DNA from: Chara braunii
Lineage: Eukaryota; Streptophyta; Charophyceae; Charales; Characeae
Reading direction: 5' to 3'
Length of the DNA: 31,006 nucleotides
Assembly: GCA_003427395.1 (NCBI GenBank)
Contig: BFEA01000021.1
Span: 527,714-558,719, forward strand
Shown here: in pieces, positions 9,035 through 19,041 of the stretch
How the letters are laid out: every line of letters starts with the position of its first letter
Position numbering within the stretch: the stretch's first letter is position 1
Notes under the pieces: model-generated
Databases searched by the model: none
What the model was told of the DNA's origin: nothing
Seen by the model: only the letters and a program-made list of their open reading frames with translations
Translations under genes and position numbers: made by a program

Positions 9035-10229
9035 CTATGCACTTTCNGCGCCGGCTCGTCCCGTTTGCTACCATCTCCNGCCTAAAACGCACCCGGTGCA
9101 GAAAGNCGTCCGGGTTCTTTCGTTTTACNTCCCCTTCGTTCCTCTGCCCCTGTGTGCGCCCGTCACTCTCCCCGCCTGGCCACCCAACTTCACATCACTA
9201 CTGCGCTATCTGCATCAGCGCCCCCCCCCCCCCCTGTTGGTCTGCGCTTTCCTAATCGACGCGCACCCGGCCCAACATCACATCCACGTTCATCCTCGAT
9301 CTCCTTGGCTCCGCTATCGCCCTTTCTCCTCAGATGCGCCTCGGCGCTCGGCCGTCCGAGCGGCCCTCTGCCTTTACTAGCAATTCGACAGCCGGCCAGC
9401 GAGACCGACCTTGCTACCTCCGAGGGATCCGACCACTACACCATCCGACGGCCTCCCTCCCCTTCTGTCCACTGTTCTCTTTGCCAATCCGTTCGGACCG
9501 TGCCGTTGGTGAAGAGAACGAGGGAATAATCAGCAACTAACGCGGGTCCTCTCCTTCGGATTTATACATGTCATCCGCGCGTCGGGGCCATGCTATCTTC
9601 TCTGTATCGTTCCAATTTTAACAGATGTCCTGAAGGACTTGACCGGGGCAATGCCCCGCGGCTCCCCCAAAGGCCGCTTGGCTTCTACCCCCGAACACCG
9701 CCACCTCTTCCCTCTTGTTTTCAGCTCTGGCCGCACCTCGACGCCGGCGCCAGCCAGGTTCATCACCGCTCCTTCCCACCTACCCCTACCTACCACCCGC
9801 TGCTTGCTTCAGTCCGACCGGTAAGTACCCGACTCCGGGTATACCCACACAGCGGTGGCAATCCAACACTTTTGCTGGATTTTCTCTCCCATGCTTACTG
9901 AAGTAGTACCCCGCCCGGTCACTCATGGGTTATAAATCACAGAGGACACGAGCGGGACTCTCCGGCAGCTGTAGAACTGCCGCCCAAAGGTTAAAGAGGA
10001 GTTGCGACGGCCAAAAGAAAATATGCCACCAGCGAAAATGCGCACCCCCACTGCACCGCGCCCCAAGGCAAAACGGGGCGAGGCTCCGGCGCAGCCACGA
10101 AAACAGTTTGCAACTGCATTTTCAGGCAACACCACAAATGCAATACACCCCATGTGGTCCCACCCCCATCTCGCGTCCCCGAACGGGACGCGACAAATAA
10201 AGCAGAACAAAATAAAGGGGAAGTAAAAA
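9035..10229. other. C-rich gene-free stretch with N bases
   Basis: The plus strand is strongly pyrimidine-rich up to about 9900 and includes fourteen C in a row at 9221-9234. Overlapping open frames in all plus-strand phases are composition artefacts (P, S, R and L rich, no motif). A GGGGC/GCCCC hairpin lies near 9645. I see no gene or RNA. Confidence 0.5.
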
Positions 10230-10467
10230 AAAATAATAATAAAAAAAATCGGGGAACGGCGGGGCTGCTGGCGCCTCGTCAGTCCCGCGGATTGGGCCCG
10301 CCGATGCGCCCGTAAACAAAACCGAGGGGGATAGCCCTGGCGGCCCTCAACCCCATCGGTCCCTTCTGCGACGCTCCGCCGCAGTTGCTGCGCCGACGCC
10401 TACTGGCCTCGATCCCCGGACCTTCATAGCGTTAACCCAATGCCGTAACCTATAAGGCTAAGACCAT
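10230..10467 (-). ncRNA. SINE-like element with tRNA-derived head, copy 1
   Basis: On the minus strand 10398-10467 looks like a worn tRNA gene. An A-box-like TAGCCTTATAGG (10449-10460) is followed at normal tRNA spacing by a B-box-like GGATCGAGGCC (10405-10415, one mismatch to GGTTCGANNCC). Between them GGTTACGGC and AACGC recall tRNA arms. About 170 bases downstream is a T-rich tail (10224-10250) that could stop RNA polymerase III. These are the known marks of tRNA-derived SINEs. I could not fold a full cloverleaf, and the tail is T-rich rather than A-rich, so the call is tentative. Confidence 0.5.
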
Positions 10468-11534
10468 GCCTGTAACAACTGAGCCCGAAACTCCAAATGA
10501 AGTGATACGGCGCAGTCGTTCAGGGCCGCGAAAACGCCCTGCGCCACTTCTCAGCCTACGCCTATGAGCACGGCCACCGAAATTCCGCGCCAGCCTACCG
10601 ACCGTGTCGCGGCTGTCCCTACTTAGCCGTAAACATCAGCTCCTATCACCTGGATCCGTCATATATCTATATCTGCTCACCGAGCCGTCAATCATACTAA
10701 ACAGAAGGAAAGTAAAAAGGTATTCTTAAATCATGATTTAATCAAAAATAAATAATATTCATAATAATACAAAACGACCGGCATCCGCACCGGTTTCACA
10801 ACCGTGATCAAAGAGAGGGAATCACGCGNNNNNNNNNNNNNNNNNNNNNNNNNNNNNNNNNNNNNNNNNNNNNNNNNNNNNNNNNNNNNNNNNNNNNNNN
10901 NNNNNNNNNNNNNNNNNNNNNNNNNNNNNNNNNNNNNNNNNNNNNNNNNNNNNNNNNNNNNNNNNNNNNNNNNNNNNNNNNNNNNNNNNNNNNNNNNNNN
11001 NNNNNNNNNNNNNNNNNNNNNNNNNNNNNNNNNNNNNNNNNNNNNNNNNNNNNNNNNNNNNNNNNNNNNNNNNNNNNNNNNNNNNNNNNNNNNNNNNNNN
11101 NNNNNNNNNNNNNNNNNNNNNNNNNNNNNNNNNNNNNNNNNNNNNNNNNNNNNNNNNNNNNNNNNNNNNNNNNNNNNNNNNNNNNNNNNNNNNNNNNNNN
11201 NNNNNNNNNNNNNNNNNNNNNNNNNNNNNNNNNNNNNNNNNNNNNNNNNNNNNNNNNNNNNNNNNNNNNNNNNNNNNNNNNNNNNNNNNNNNNNNNNNNN
11301 NNNNNNNNNNNNNNNNNNNNNNNNNNNNNNNNNNNNNNNNNNNNNNNNNNNNNNNNNNNNNNNNNNNNNNNNNNNNNNNNNNNNNNNNNNNNNNNNNNNN
11401 NNNNNNNNNNNNNNNNNNNNNNNNNNNNNNNNNNNNNNNNNNNNNNNNNNNNNNNNNNNNNNNNNNNNNNNNNNNNNNNNNNNNNNNNNNNNNNNNNNNN
11501 NNNNNNNNNNNNNNNNNNNNNNNNNNNNNNNNNN
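10267..11534 (+). repeat. 1268-bp tandem unit, first copy (contains N gap)
   Basis: Positions x and x+1268 match from 10267 through 10828: for example GCTGGCGCCTCGTCAG at 10267 and 11535, and the AT-rich start of the 242-base repeat at 10755 and 12023. Differences are single substitutions. The right 706 bases of this copy are Ns. Confidence 0.9.
10829..11534. other. Assembly gap, 706 N
   Basis: An unbroken run of N lies inside a tandem duplication, where short-read assembly often fails. Open frames drawn across it are meaningless. Confidence 1.
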
Positions 11535-12264
11535 GCTGGCGCCTCGTCAGTCCCGCGGATCGGGCCCGCCGCTGCGCCCGTAAACAAAACCGAGGGGGAT
11601 AGCCCTGGCAGCCCTCAACCCCATCGGTCCCTTCTGCGACGCTCCGCCGCAGTTGCTGCGCCGACGCCTACTGGCCTCGATCCCTGAACCTTCATAGCAT
11701 TAACCCAATGCCGTAACCTATAGGGCTAAGACCATGCCTGTAACAACTAAGCCCGAAACTCCAAATGAAGTGATACGGCGCGGTGGTTCAGGGCCACGAA
11801 AACGCCCTGCGCCACTTCTCAGCCTACGCCTATGCGCACGGCCACCGAAAGTCCGCGCCGGTCTACCGACCGTGTCGCGACTGTCCTTACTTAGCCGTAT
11901 CCATCAGCTCCTATCACCTGGATCCCTCATATATCTATATCTGCTCACTGAGCCGTCAATCGTACTAAACAGAAGGAAAGTAAAAAGGTATTCCTAAATC
12001 CTGATTTAATCAAAAATAAATAATATTCATAATAATACAAAACGATCGGTATCCGCGCCGGTTTCACAACCGTGATCAAAGAGAGGGAATCACACGCACC
12101 TTACACTTGCGCGCCCACGCACTCTCCATTGTAGTCAACCACCCAGTCAACATAATCACAGACACAGCCACGCCTAGCGCGGTATACTTCAACTTTAGAC
12201 CAACTACTTTCTGCCACTTGCAAAAACCAGGGCGGATACCCTTGTAAGGGTATTCGCGCCGACA
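11535..12264 (+). repeat. 1268-bp tandem unit, second copy (truncated)
   Basis: This matches 10267-10828 at an offset of 1268 and then continues through the 242-base block shared with the start of the window. It ends at 12264, where a different repeat begins. The second copy is therefore about 730 bases long. Confidence 0.9.
11666..11735 (-). ncRNA. tRNA-like SINE head, copy 2
   Basis: Same A-box-like (11717-11728) and B-box-like (11673-11683) segments as copy 1, with a few substitutions (TATAGGGCTA for TATAAGGCTA in plus orientation). The tail region falls in the N gap. Confidence 0.45.
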
Positions 12265-12672
12265 ACGTGACTCTATCTTAATTACTAGGGCCTGCATGTT
12301 CATCTATATGACTGTTTACGGCTGTTCCTTTTTCCGGCCAGGTTACAAGGCCGTGTCGGTCCAGTCCCGGTCGGTCAAAGTAGATTATCTCACGAATCCT
12401 TAGTCCGTTTCAAGTGTTGTTTGGACCGGACCCTACTAATTGGCCCCTTGCGGTCGCGATGGTCCAGTCCAACGGGGACGATCAGGTCTCCGGAGGACCG
12501 TACCGCTGCGTCGTCTTTCCCTCGGTTTCGGCCCAAGGGAAATCTAATCGATATGTTAGGATCCAGTTTGATCATGATTGTGGACGTCCCTAGGCGCAGT
12601 TTTGACGCAGCGCGGAGGTTGACTTGCGAAGAGTCAACTTCTGCCGCTGCGCCGCATCGCCTTCCGACAACC
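12265..12672 (+). repeat. Dispersed repeat of about 400 bp, copy 1
   Basis: Runs parallel to 30532-30925 from ACGTGACTCTATCTTAATTA to CCTTCCGACAAC, with many single substitutions and a 9-base length difference near 12648. Sequence on both sides differs between the copies, so both ends are defined. It contains TCGGTCCAGTCCCGGTCGGT and GTTGACTTGCGAAGAGTCAAC-like inverted pieces. A minus-strand open frame occurs in both copies but changes amino acids freely, so I do not call it a gene. Confidence 0.9.
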
Positions 12673-12715
12673 ATACCAAACCCCATTCCTGGCGTCCTCG
12701 CCAGGCTCTGGCCAC

Positions 12716-12720
12716 TATAA
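12716..12720 (+). promoter_or_regulatory. Possible TATA box for the ORF at 12800
   Basis: CACTATAAGAAG lies 80 bases before the ATG at 12800, a plausible distance for a plant-type core promoter with a short leader. The upstream flank is the dispersed repeat ending at 12672. Confidence 0.4.
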
Positions 12721-12799
12721 GAAGCCTAATAGCTTTCTCGCTCTCATTATTCACACCCGAACTCGCATCGTCAAGTGTGCTGCGCTATCAGCTTTTGCC

Positions 12800-13303
12800 A
12801 TGGCGCCAAAGACGCGAGGCTCGGGTGCTGGACGCGGGAGAGGAGGCCAACAGGGGAAGGCGCCAGATCGACCAATCGATCTGACGTACGAGGGGGAGAG
12901 ATTCGAAGAGGAAGAGGAGGAGAGATGGGAAGGGACGCGCTTGCGCCATCGCTCAGAGGATTGGCGCGAGCTCACGCCATCGCCAAGGTCGATGATGTAC
13001 TATACGTATAAATACGAGCAGCGCTACGGCAGTCCGCCTCCGCGCTTCGAACCGCCCTCTCGATCATACCGTTCGCCACACCATCCTTCTTCCTCTGCTC
13101 AACCTCATCCTCGCCAACTTACCATCCTGCCACAGCCGCCTCGCCCTGCGCCACCGTCGTTGCCACGTGCACCAGAACAGCCCGTCGCCCACCAGGCTGC
13201 GCTGCCCGGCCATCGCTTGTGCGTCATACTCGCATTGTTATTCATATGTCAACTTGAGCTATGCGGCCTTGTATGTTATCTGATATATAGAGGTATCATA
13301 TAA
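12800..13303 (+). CDS. Hypothetical protein or first exon, 167 codons
   Basis: The ATG sits in GCCATGGCG, an excellent start context, downstream of a possible TATA box. Residues 1-20 are basic and glycine-rich (MAPKTRGSGAGRGRGGQQGK), followed by an acidic run of E residues, then a proline-rich stretch, and a hydrophobic last 30 residues (VILALLFICQLELCGL) that could span a membrane. No known domain is recognisable. The hydrophobic tail is encoded in DNA that becomes AT-rich and looks intronic, so the real exon may end earlier; CACCAG before GCTGCG near 13195 has no good GT donor. It is unlike the retroelement genes around it. It may be the 5' end of a host gene disrupted by repeats. Confidence 0.4.
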   Translation: MAPKTRGSGAGRGRGGQQGKAPDRPIDLTYEGERFEEEEEERWEGTRLRHRSEDWRELTPSPRSMMYYTYKYEQRYGSPPPRFEPPSRSYRSPHHPSSSAQPHPRQLTILPQPPRPAPPSLPRAPEQPVAHQAALPGHRLCVILALLFICQLELCGLVCYLIYRGII

Positions 13304-13330
13304 AATATATCCCCAATCATCAGGGTGCTC

Positions 13331-14930
13331 GCCCGCTAGGGCTTGAGTGCTCACTCAATAAGGCATGGACCATTGGTCCAAGCCACCATCAAAATCAAGA
13401 AGGAATTAGCCTTATCAGACTTGCGTGGTGCAGTCACCGCACGCAAGTATAATGACTGCTCATGCAGCCCAATCATACTAACAATCCCGTTCTCTTGCAT
13501 CTCTGAATCAGCCTCAATCTCAAGTCAAACCCTTCATCAGGTTTGGCCTCATGCATCATCATGACCGATCTTGATCTTAGGCCTAACCCTATCGTTAGGT
13601 CTGGTCTGGCAATCCAAGTCTCAGTCATGTCCTGCACATCTCATCATCATTGGATCAGTCCATCTCATCCATATTGCCCATCAGTAAAACATAATCCTCA
13701 TCAGTATCTCAACCACGGGTGGATATGAGACCAATCATTGAATCCAGGATCATCCAGATCATCTGGACCGAAGGCTGCCTTATAAGGGGTGAACATACCA
13801 AACCCCTTTCTCTTTGTCTGTCGGCTCTGTGCCGCTCACTGTCGGGTCAAACCAAACCCCGTTGTTTTCGTTTGGCTGTAGGGTACCTGCAAAACAGATT
13901 TCAAGTCATGCCTAAAAAAAAAAGACGAGGAAAAGGATCTCTCCTAAAGACCCTTGCCAACACCCCTTCCTCACTCACTCTCAGAGTCTTACCTTTCGGC
14001 CTTCCGAGAGTGCCCCCGCTCGCCCTGGTGGGCTCCTCCACTGACCCAACCCGGCAAGCAGAGCAAAGTCAGTCCTGATTCCCAGTCATGGCGGTCCGAC
14101 CACCCTCTGAGCCCTTGCTCAGAACAGCTCACGGGGAGCCGCACACCCCTTCATGAAGCCCTCACTCCGATGAGTGCAGACTCATGGTGCGGAAGCTCTT
14201 TAGTCGACCTCAGAGCCTCCGCCTACTGGCTCGACTTCTTACTAACGCCCGACTCTTGCTACTGTGCGGGGAGTCAGCCAACACCCAACCAGACCCTGCT
14301 GGTGAGTCAGGGTGAGTCCACAATTAAGCTTTTCAACAGTGGGCTAGGAGGCCATAATGGCCCTGTTGCCAGCTGGGCTGTGGATACCTGGCTTGGCTCA
14401 GTGCCAAGGGAATGCCCCTGGAGACACTCCTCCCTTAAGACACCCCGATCAAAGTGATAGTAGGAGTCCACCACCCTGATCAGCCAAATGTCGGATTTAA
14501 ACTGGGAGGGGCTCAGGATGCCCCCTTCCTTTTCAGGAGGCGGACCAGGTCACCACACGGTGACCTGAGGAACGGCTAGTCACCCTAGGGTCCGGAGCTA
14601 TCCGCCACTATGGCTCGGACGCCCCGCTGACCCGGCTAGCCTCTAGACCTTGTGAGAACCTGCTTCAGGGAATCATTTCTTGCTCAAGAGGCGCGGTCGA
14701 AAACTCTCTGCCTCTTCATGAAGGATGTAAGTGCTGACACCACAGGGGACGCCACTGTGGACAGACTCTCGCCGGGGAACCGTTGTGAGAGCCCGACGGC
14801 TGCAGTGGGAACACTCCTTCCAACATGAAGAATGCAGCAAGCTCCAATCTGCTGCGATGCTAAGTGATCTTCGCCCCAATCATATGATCGGACGGATCAC
14901 TCCATCGATTATGGCACATGACTGACTACC
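13331..14930. repeat. Hairpin-dense non-coding region
   Basis: Many short perfect inverted repeats of unrelated sequence occur in series. Examples: GCCC/GGGC 13331-13342; TTGAGTG/CACTCAA 13343-13358; TGGACCA/TGGTCCA 13366-13380; CTTGCGTGGTG with CACCGCACGCAAG 13420-13447; CCTAAC/GTTAGG 13582-13599; TCCAGAT/ATCTGGA 13753-13767; GGCCA/TGGCC 14350-14362; CTTGGC/GCCAAG 14392-14408; CAGGTCACC/GGTGACCTG 14546-14567. The first three follow one another with almost no gap. Plus-strand open frames here (about 13719-14457) show no motif. Its position, to the 3' side of the minus-strand integrase, would suit LTR or downstream DNA of that element, but I find no matching LTR copy. Confidence 0.7.
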
Positions 14931-15479
14931 TATCCCCTTAGAGCTCGGTAGCGCTTAGCCGCGAAGGCCCATCTGGAGAGGAACCCCATCACGACGATGC
15001 TGAGTCCCTTGCCACGGGAACACTTCACTAGGCTAAGTACCACCCTCTTTCAGAGATAACCAATCAACTTGTGCCAGATGATGCTAGGCAATCCTCCTTA
15101 CGCAATCGTACTAGAAGGTTGCCCCATCAATTGAGCGCTGACTTATGAGAGGAAGAAAACAAATTTTTACTTTATCCCACAACCATTCATTTCACAATGC
15201 CATTCAGACCAAATAAAATATAATAAGAGGCAAGAACTGAAATCCCATAAACTGGCTCCTAATCCCCCAGGCATGTCCCAGGACTGACACATGAGAAGCC
15301 AGATACAATGCAATGAACTGAAATTTTAAAATTTTAACTTACAAACATACAAAACTGGGGTCAATCTGGCCCCGGCAGACACATGAGTCCACCACTGAAC
15401 CGAGTCATCATAGGCTGCTCATATCCAGCTCCGGCATCCGAAATCATACTATAATTATAGCAAGCCGACTATCGGCTGC
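14931..15479. other. No gene seen
   Basis: AT-rich sequence without a convincing open frame, RNA or repeat. Around 15150-15360 it is dominated by short A/T runs. Confidence 0.4.
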
Positions 15480-16075
15480 TGCTGGCGGCACACGGGCCAC
15501 ATCCCAGCGCATAATCATCATCAACTGTAGCTGGCGGCAACACTGTCCACGTCCCAGCATAAAATCATCATCAGTACCTGGCGGCAACACTGTCCACGTC
15601 CCAGCATAAAATCATCATCTGAAGCTGGCGGCACATTGTCCACGTCCCAGCGTATAATCATCATCTGAAGTTGGCGGCACACTGTCCACGTCCCAACGTA
15701 TAATCATCATATGTAGCTGACGGCAGCACAGTCCACGTCCCAGCATAAAATCATCATCTGAAGCCGGTGGCACACTGTCCACGTCCCAGCATATAAACAT
15801 CCGAAGATGGCGGCAATACTGTCCACGTCCCAGCATGTAATCATCTGAAGCTGGCGGCACACTGTCCACGTCCCAGCATATAATTATCTGAAGTTGGCGG
15901 CACACTGTCCACGTCCCAGCATATAATCATCTGAAGTTGGCGGCACACTGTTCACGTCCCAACATATAATCATCTCAAGTTGGCGGCACACTGTCCACAT
16001 CCCAGCATGTAATCATCTGAAGCTGGCGGCACACTGTCCACGTCCCAGCATATAAAAGATCCCGCGGTTGGCGGC
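15480..16075. repeat. Tandem array, period about 43-47 bp, about 13 units
   Basis: The unit reads roughly GCTGGCGGCACACTGTCCAC, then GTCCCAGCATATAATCATC, then TGAA. The phrase CTGTCCACGTCCCA recurs at 15543, 15590, 15636, 15681 and onward to about 16040, with spacing shrinking as CATCATC becomes CATC. A minus-strand frame at 15615-15905 is only the repeat read in protein. The array lies just downstream of the integrase on the minus strand. Confidence 0.9.
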
Positions 16076-16150
16076 ACTCTCACCACGTCCCAACCGATGC
16101 TGAGGGCACACGGGTCACGACTCAGCATGTCCGGGCTGATGCTAGACGGC

Positions 16151-16336
16151 TCACGGGCCTCGCCTCATTGTTCTGCCCGAACTCGGAATCAAATTTGCAT
16201 CTCTGAGTAGTCGGGAGCCGGATACTATACCATGGGATCTCGTGCCATCCATCTCTGCTAACTCATAAGCCTTGCCTCCACCTCTCTGATGATCCTGAAT
16301 GGTCTCATCCACCTGGCCTCCAATCTCTTGGTCCAC
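16151..16336 (-). pseudogene. Integrase C-terminal end, shifted frame
   Basis: After a frame change near 16290 the minus strand reads KAYELAEMDGTRSHGIVSGS, which resembles the end of Ty3/Gypsy integrases where a YxLxxxDG turn follows the GPF/Y-type domain. Only the part from about 16257 down is in this frame; the rest of the open frame overlaps the upstream fragment. It ends before the tandem array. Confidence 0.55.
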
Positions 16337-16686
16337 TGTGTCTCGAGAGATGTATCATGCAGAAGTACAATATCCCCGACCTGGAGTCGTTCCTTCCTGA
16401 TGTACCTCTTGCTGTTCCATCGTGTCTGATCAGATAATCTGTTGTCTGACATCCTCTTTGTGGCCTCAATTATGGCCTCATCCACTTCCTTGATCTGCCT
16501 GATCCTTAGCCTCATCAACTCCTCTGTGGAGTATGACTCTCTCTGCGCCTCATGGGTCTAGGTCTCAACCAGGTTTTCAATGGGAGAAGTAGCATATCTA
16601 CCATACCAGAGTGTAATGGGTGCATAACCTGTAGTCCGTTTGACAGTCACATTGTTAGCATAGACAACCGCCCTTAAGAAAGATGG
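16258..16686 (-). pseudogene. Integrase C-terminal region, broken
   Basis: The frame continues in phase from the integrase after TGA at 16687-16689 and is broken again by TAG at 16558-16560. It holds ITLWYGRYATSP, typical of the segment after the integrase core, then a helical RLRIRQIKEVDEAI stretch and LQVGDIVLLHD, the start of the SH3-like C-terminal domain that binds DNA, ending near RWMRPFRI. The two stops and the frame change make it non-functional. Confidence 0.75.
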
Positions 16687-17844
16687 TCAGTTCCTGGAGT
16701 CACCTTGGCACCATTTTGATATAGCATCCTTTAGTATCTTGTGACCTCTTTCCACTGGTGCATTAGCCTGAGGATGATATGGTGTCACAAATCTGATCCT
16801 GACTCCAAGTCTGAACATGAGCCTCCTGACCATCTCGTTTTTGAACTTTGATCCCTGATCAGCCACAAACTCACGTATGAAGGGGTATCTTACATAGATT
16901 TCCTCGATCCAGTCTGCGACTGCTTTTGCGGTTTTCTTATTGATGTTTTTTGCTTCAACATAACCAGACATATTATCTCTCATATTTAATACATATTTCA
17001 TTTCATCCTTACCAGGTGGCATAGTGATTAGATCAAGGTGAATAATATTGCAAGATTCAACAAGAACAGTGGGGTATAAGGGTTCAATCAATCTCATAGA
17101 TGACCTTTTTTGACCTGCTTCACACGACTTACAATATCTCATAACCATATCCCTCAGACCATCCCAGTGATATAGGCGGGATACTTTATAGTATGTAGCA
17201 TCAGCTCCTCTATGACCCCCTGCTAGACCCTCATGCAGCGCGGCGATCACCTCTACTTGCCTTTCCTTACCACACACTACTCTCAGTGACGGTAGTCCTT
17301 CCTTTGCATCCACAAAAAGGTGACCCCTACGTAGTCTAAAGGTCCTTTTTGTTTTCTCATGGTAGAATTCGTCCAACTGATTACTGCTCATCACCATACC
17401 AATCCTCTTATATTCCCCATCATACTCATCCTTCCTAAATCTCCCTTCAGTGTCCTCATGTTGCTCCTGGTCATCCGACTCTTCCTCTATCCCATTCAGC
17501 CTTCGCTCAACCATCCTTGAACTCTCTGTCAGCTCATGGGCTGCAACAGCGGCTTGTTCTACCATCCCATACCATCCTTCCTCCTCATCCTCTTGAGTTA
17601 GGAGGTAGTGGAGGTAAGGGTGTCCCTTTTCTCCCCAGCAGTCTTCCTTGCTCGTTGCTATGGCTGAGGCTGTATAACAACTGGGAGATGGAGGTAGTCC
17701 TTCATCATCGTCTTCCATAAGGAATTCGTCAACGAAGGGTGCCTCCTCAAGAGATTCATCATCTATTGATCCACATTCCACGCGGCTCAGACCATCGGCT
17801 CGATTCTTTTCAGTAGGTACCTTTTCTAACACAAAATCATACGT
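16687..17844 (-). pseudogene. Integrase with zinc-binding domain and DDE core
   Basis: This is the longest intact stretch of pol (counted from 17832: 381 codons). The first 190 residues are an acidic linker rich in D and E. The HHCC zinc domain uses H200, H207, C234 and C237. The catalytic triad is D267 (HLDLIT), D325 (VADQGSKF) and E361 (PVERGH), and D325 and E361 are separated by 35 residues, the classic DD35E spacing. The enzyme would join the DNA copy of the element to the host genome in the nucleus. All key residues survive, but TGA stops at 17845 and 16687 cut it off at both ends. The frame joins RNase H upstream in phase. Confidence 0.9.
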
Positions 17845-18105
17845 TCATATGTGAGCTATCCACCTACTAATCGTAGCATCTACTTGCGGATGCCTCTTAA
17901 CAACTCCGATTACTGCCGTGAAATCCGTTCTTAGGATGAATCTTCGCCCAGTAACATAGTGTCTAAACACTCTGAGGCAGTGCAGAATTGTCAGGAGCTC
18001 CTTCCTTAACTGAATATAGCCTCTCTCAACCGAAATTAAGAGTGCGACTCTCAAATCTAAGTGACCTTTCTTTATCATTCTCATCTCGTTGTACAAGCAC
18101 TCCAC
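17845..18105 (-). pseudogene. RNase H domain, second half
   Basis: From about 18035 down this frame reads ERGYIQLRKELL, which supplies the catalytic glutamate of RNase H, then FRHYVTGRRFILRTDF with the third acidic residue (TDHKAL in intact elements; here TDFTAV), and WIAHI, the usual end of the domain in Gypsy elements. The upstream part of the open frame overlaps the reverse transcriptase in another phase and is not real. A TGA at 17845 separates it in phase from integrase. Confidence 0.8.
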
Positions 18106-18730
18106 CTAATGCTATCGGGCCGCCATCGGCTTCAATGATGAAGGGTCTCTCTCTTTCATCGTCGAAGTAGGGTACTCCTAGTACAACCCCGCCATCTCTT
18201 AACTTTTCTTGAAGTGTCCGCGCAGCCTTCTCTCTCTGGTTAGACCACCCTAAGCTAGCTCCTTGTCGCACCATCTCTCTAAGGGGCTCGGCTATCTTGG
18301 CAAACCCAGGGATGAAGATCCGCCAGAAGCTGCAGACCCCTAGGAAGTTCCTTACTTCCCGTACCATTTTTAGAGGCATAGGCCAGTTCAAGAGTTTATC
18401 CACTTTCTTCGGATCGGGGCTCCTTCCTTCCAGGAAGCACCTAAAACCCAAGATCGTTACCTCCCCTTGGAACAGTAATGATTTTGGTCCGCTGGCTGTT
18501 AGGTTGTACTTGGCCGGTCTTTCTAGTACTTTCGCTACTCCTTGCTCATGTTCCCATACGAACCGCCTGACTCGTCCATCCACTAAAGTCTCATCCTTTT
18601 CCTTCGGTCCTTTAACTGGATTGTCATCAATGTATGAGAACGTAACCTCTGGCATATGTCCTCCATGACCTTCAGCATGTCTCGCTGGACGACCGCAACC
18701 CCATTCGTCCACCCTTGAGGCACCACACAC
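18032..18730 (-). pseudogene. Reverse transcriptase palm/thumb and start of RNase H
   Basis: Only codons from about 18660 down are genuine; the first 20 or so are the upstream frame out of phase. TFSYIDD carries the catalytic YIDD box (18623-18634). LGFRCFLEG, the KVDKLLNWPMP turn and VRNFLGVCSFWRIFIPGFA are the standard thumb and connection motifs of Ty3/Gypsy reverse transcriptase. FIIEADGGPIALGGVLVQ is the first RNase H motif (TDASxxGxGAVL in intact copies), with its aspartate kept. RFESRTLNF marks the point where the frame changes again. Confidence 0.85.
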
Positions 18731-19038
18731 ATTTGTATGAGACCTTTAGGTGTATGCATGGCGGTCATAGGTCGACTTGTGGGATCTATGGGGAACTGGT
18801 CATAGCCAGAATACAAGTCTATTAGGGAGTAAATGTTCCTTCCGGCAAAAGACTCGGCCAATAGATCCGCGTTGGGTAAGCTACCCGCATCGCAAACCGT
18901 TACTGAATTCAGCTTTTGCAAGTTTTGTATCCAACGCAAACCACCACCTGGTTTCCAAAAGCAAAACCAGTGATTGGCGTAAGCTCCATCAGCTAGTTCC
19001 GCAACGTTGGAGACGATCTTCTGGTTTATGTACTCCAT
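18583..19038 (-). pseudogene. Reverse transcriptase fingers and motif A
   Basis: Seen in order: WFCFWKPGGGLRWIQNLQKLN (the KKDGxxRxxxDYRxLN region, degraded), ADLLAESFAGRNIYSLIDLY with the motif A aspartate, SGYDQF, and TPKGLIQMCVVPQGWTNG (motif B loop). The enzyme copies element RNA into DNA. The genuine frame ends near VMEDIC at about 18665, where one base is missing and YIDD moves to another phase; the last 20 or so codons of this open frame are out of phase. Confidence 0.85.
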
Positions 19039-19041
19039 TAC

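Noticed and set aside
9152-9901. Overlapping proline/serine-rich frames
   Set aside because: Open in all plus-strand phases because the DNA is C-rich; no domain and no start context.
10398-10467. Functional tRNA gene
   Set aside because: The T arm does not pair properly, the A box has two mismatches and the acceptor stem is not recognisable, so it is at most tRNA-derived.
10804-11587. Long open frames on both strands
   Set aside because: They consist almost entirely of the N gap; no stop can be read in N.
12390-12686. Minus-strand frame shared with 30652-30999 (possible conserved small protein)
   Set aside because: Both copies are open, but about a dozen of roughly 83 aligned residues differ (I/V, P/S, D/G, S/N, H/R, G/R) and I see no excess of silent changes. 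It follows from repeat similarity.
13719-14457. Two overlapping plus-strand frames of 119 and 167 codons
   Set aside because: No motif, overlapping phases, and the hairpin-rich DNA explains the residue bias.
15615-15905. Minus-strand protein with repeated WDVDSVPPASDD
   Set aside because: It is the 43-47 bp array read in protein; period changes would break any real product.
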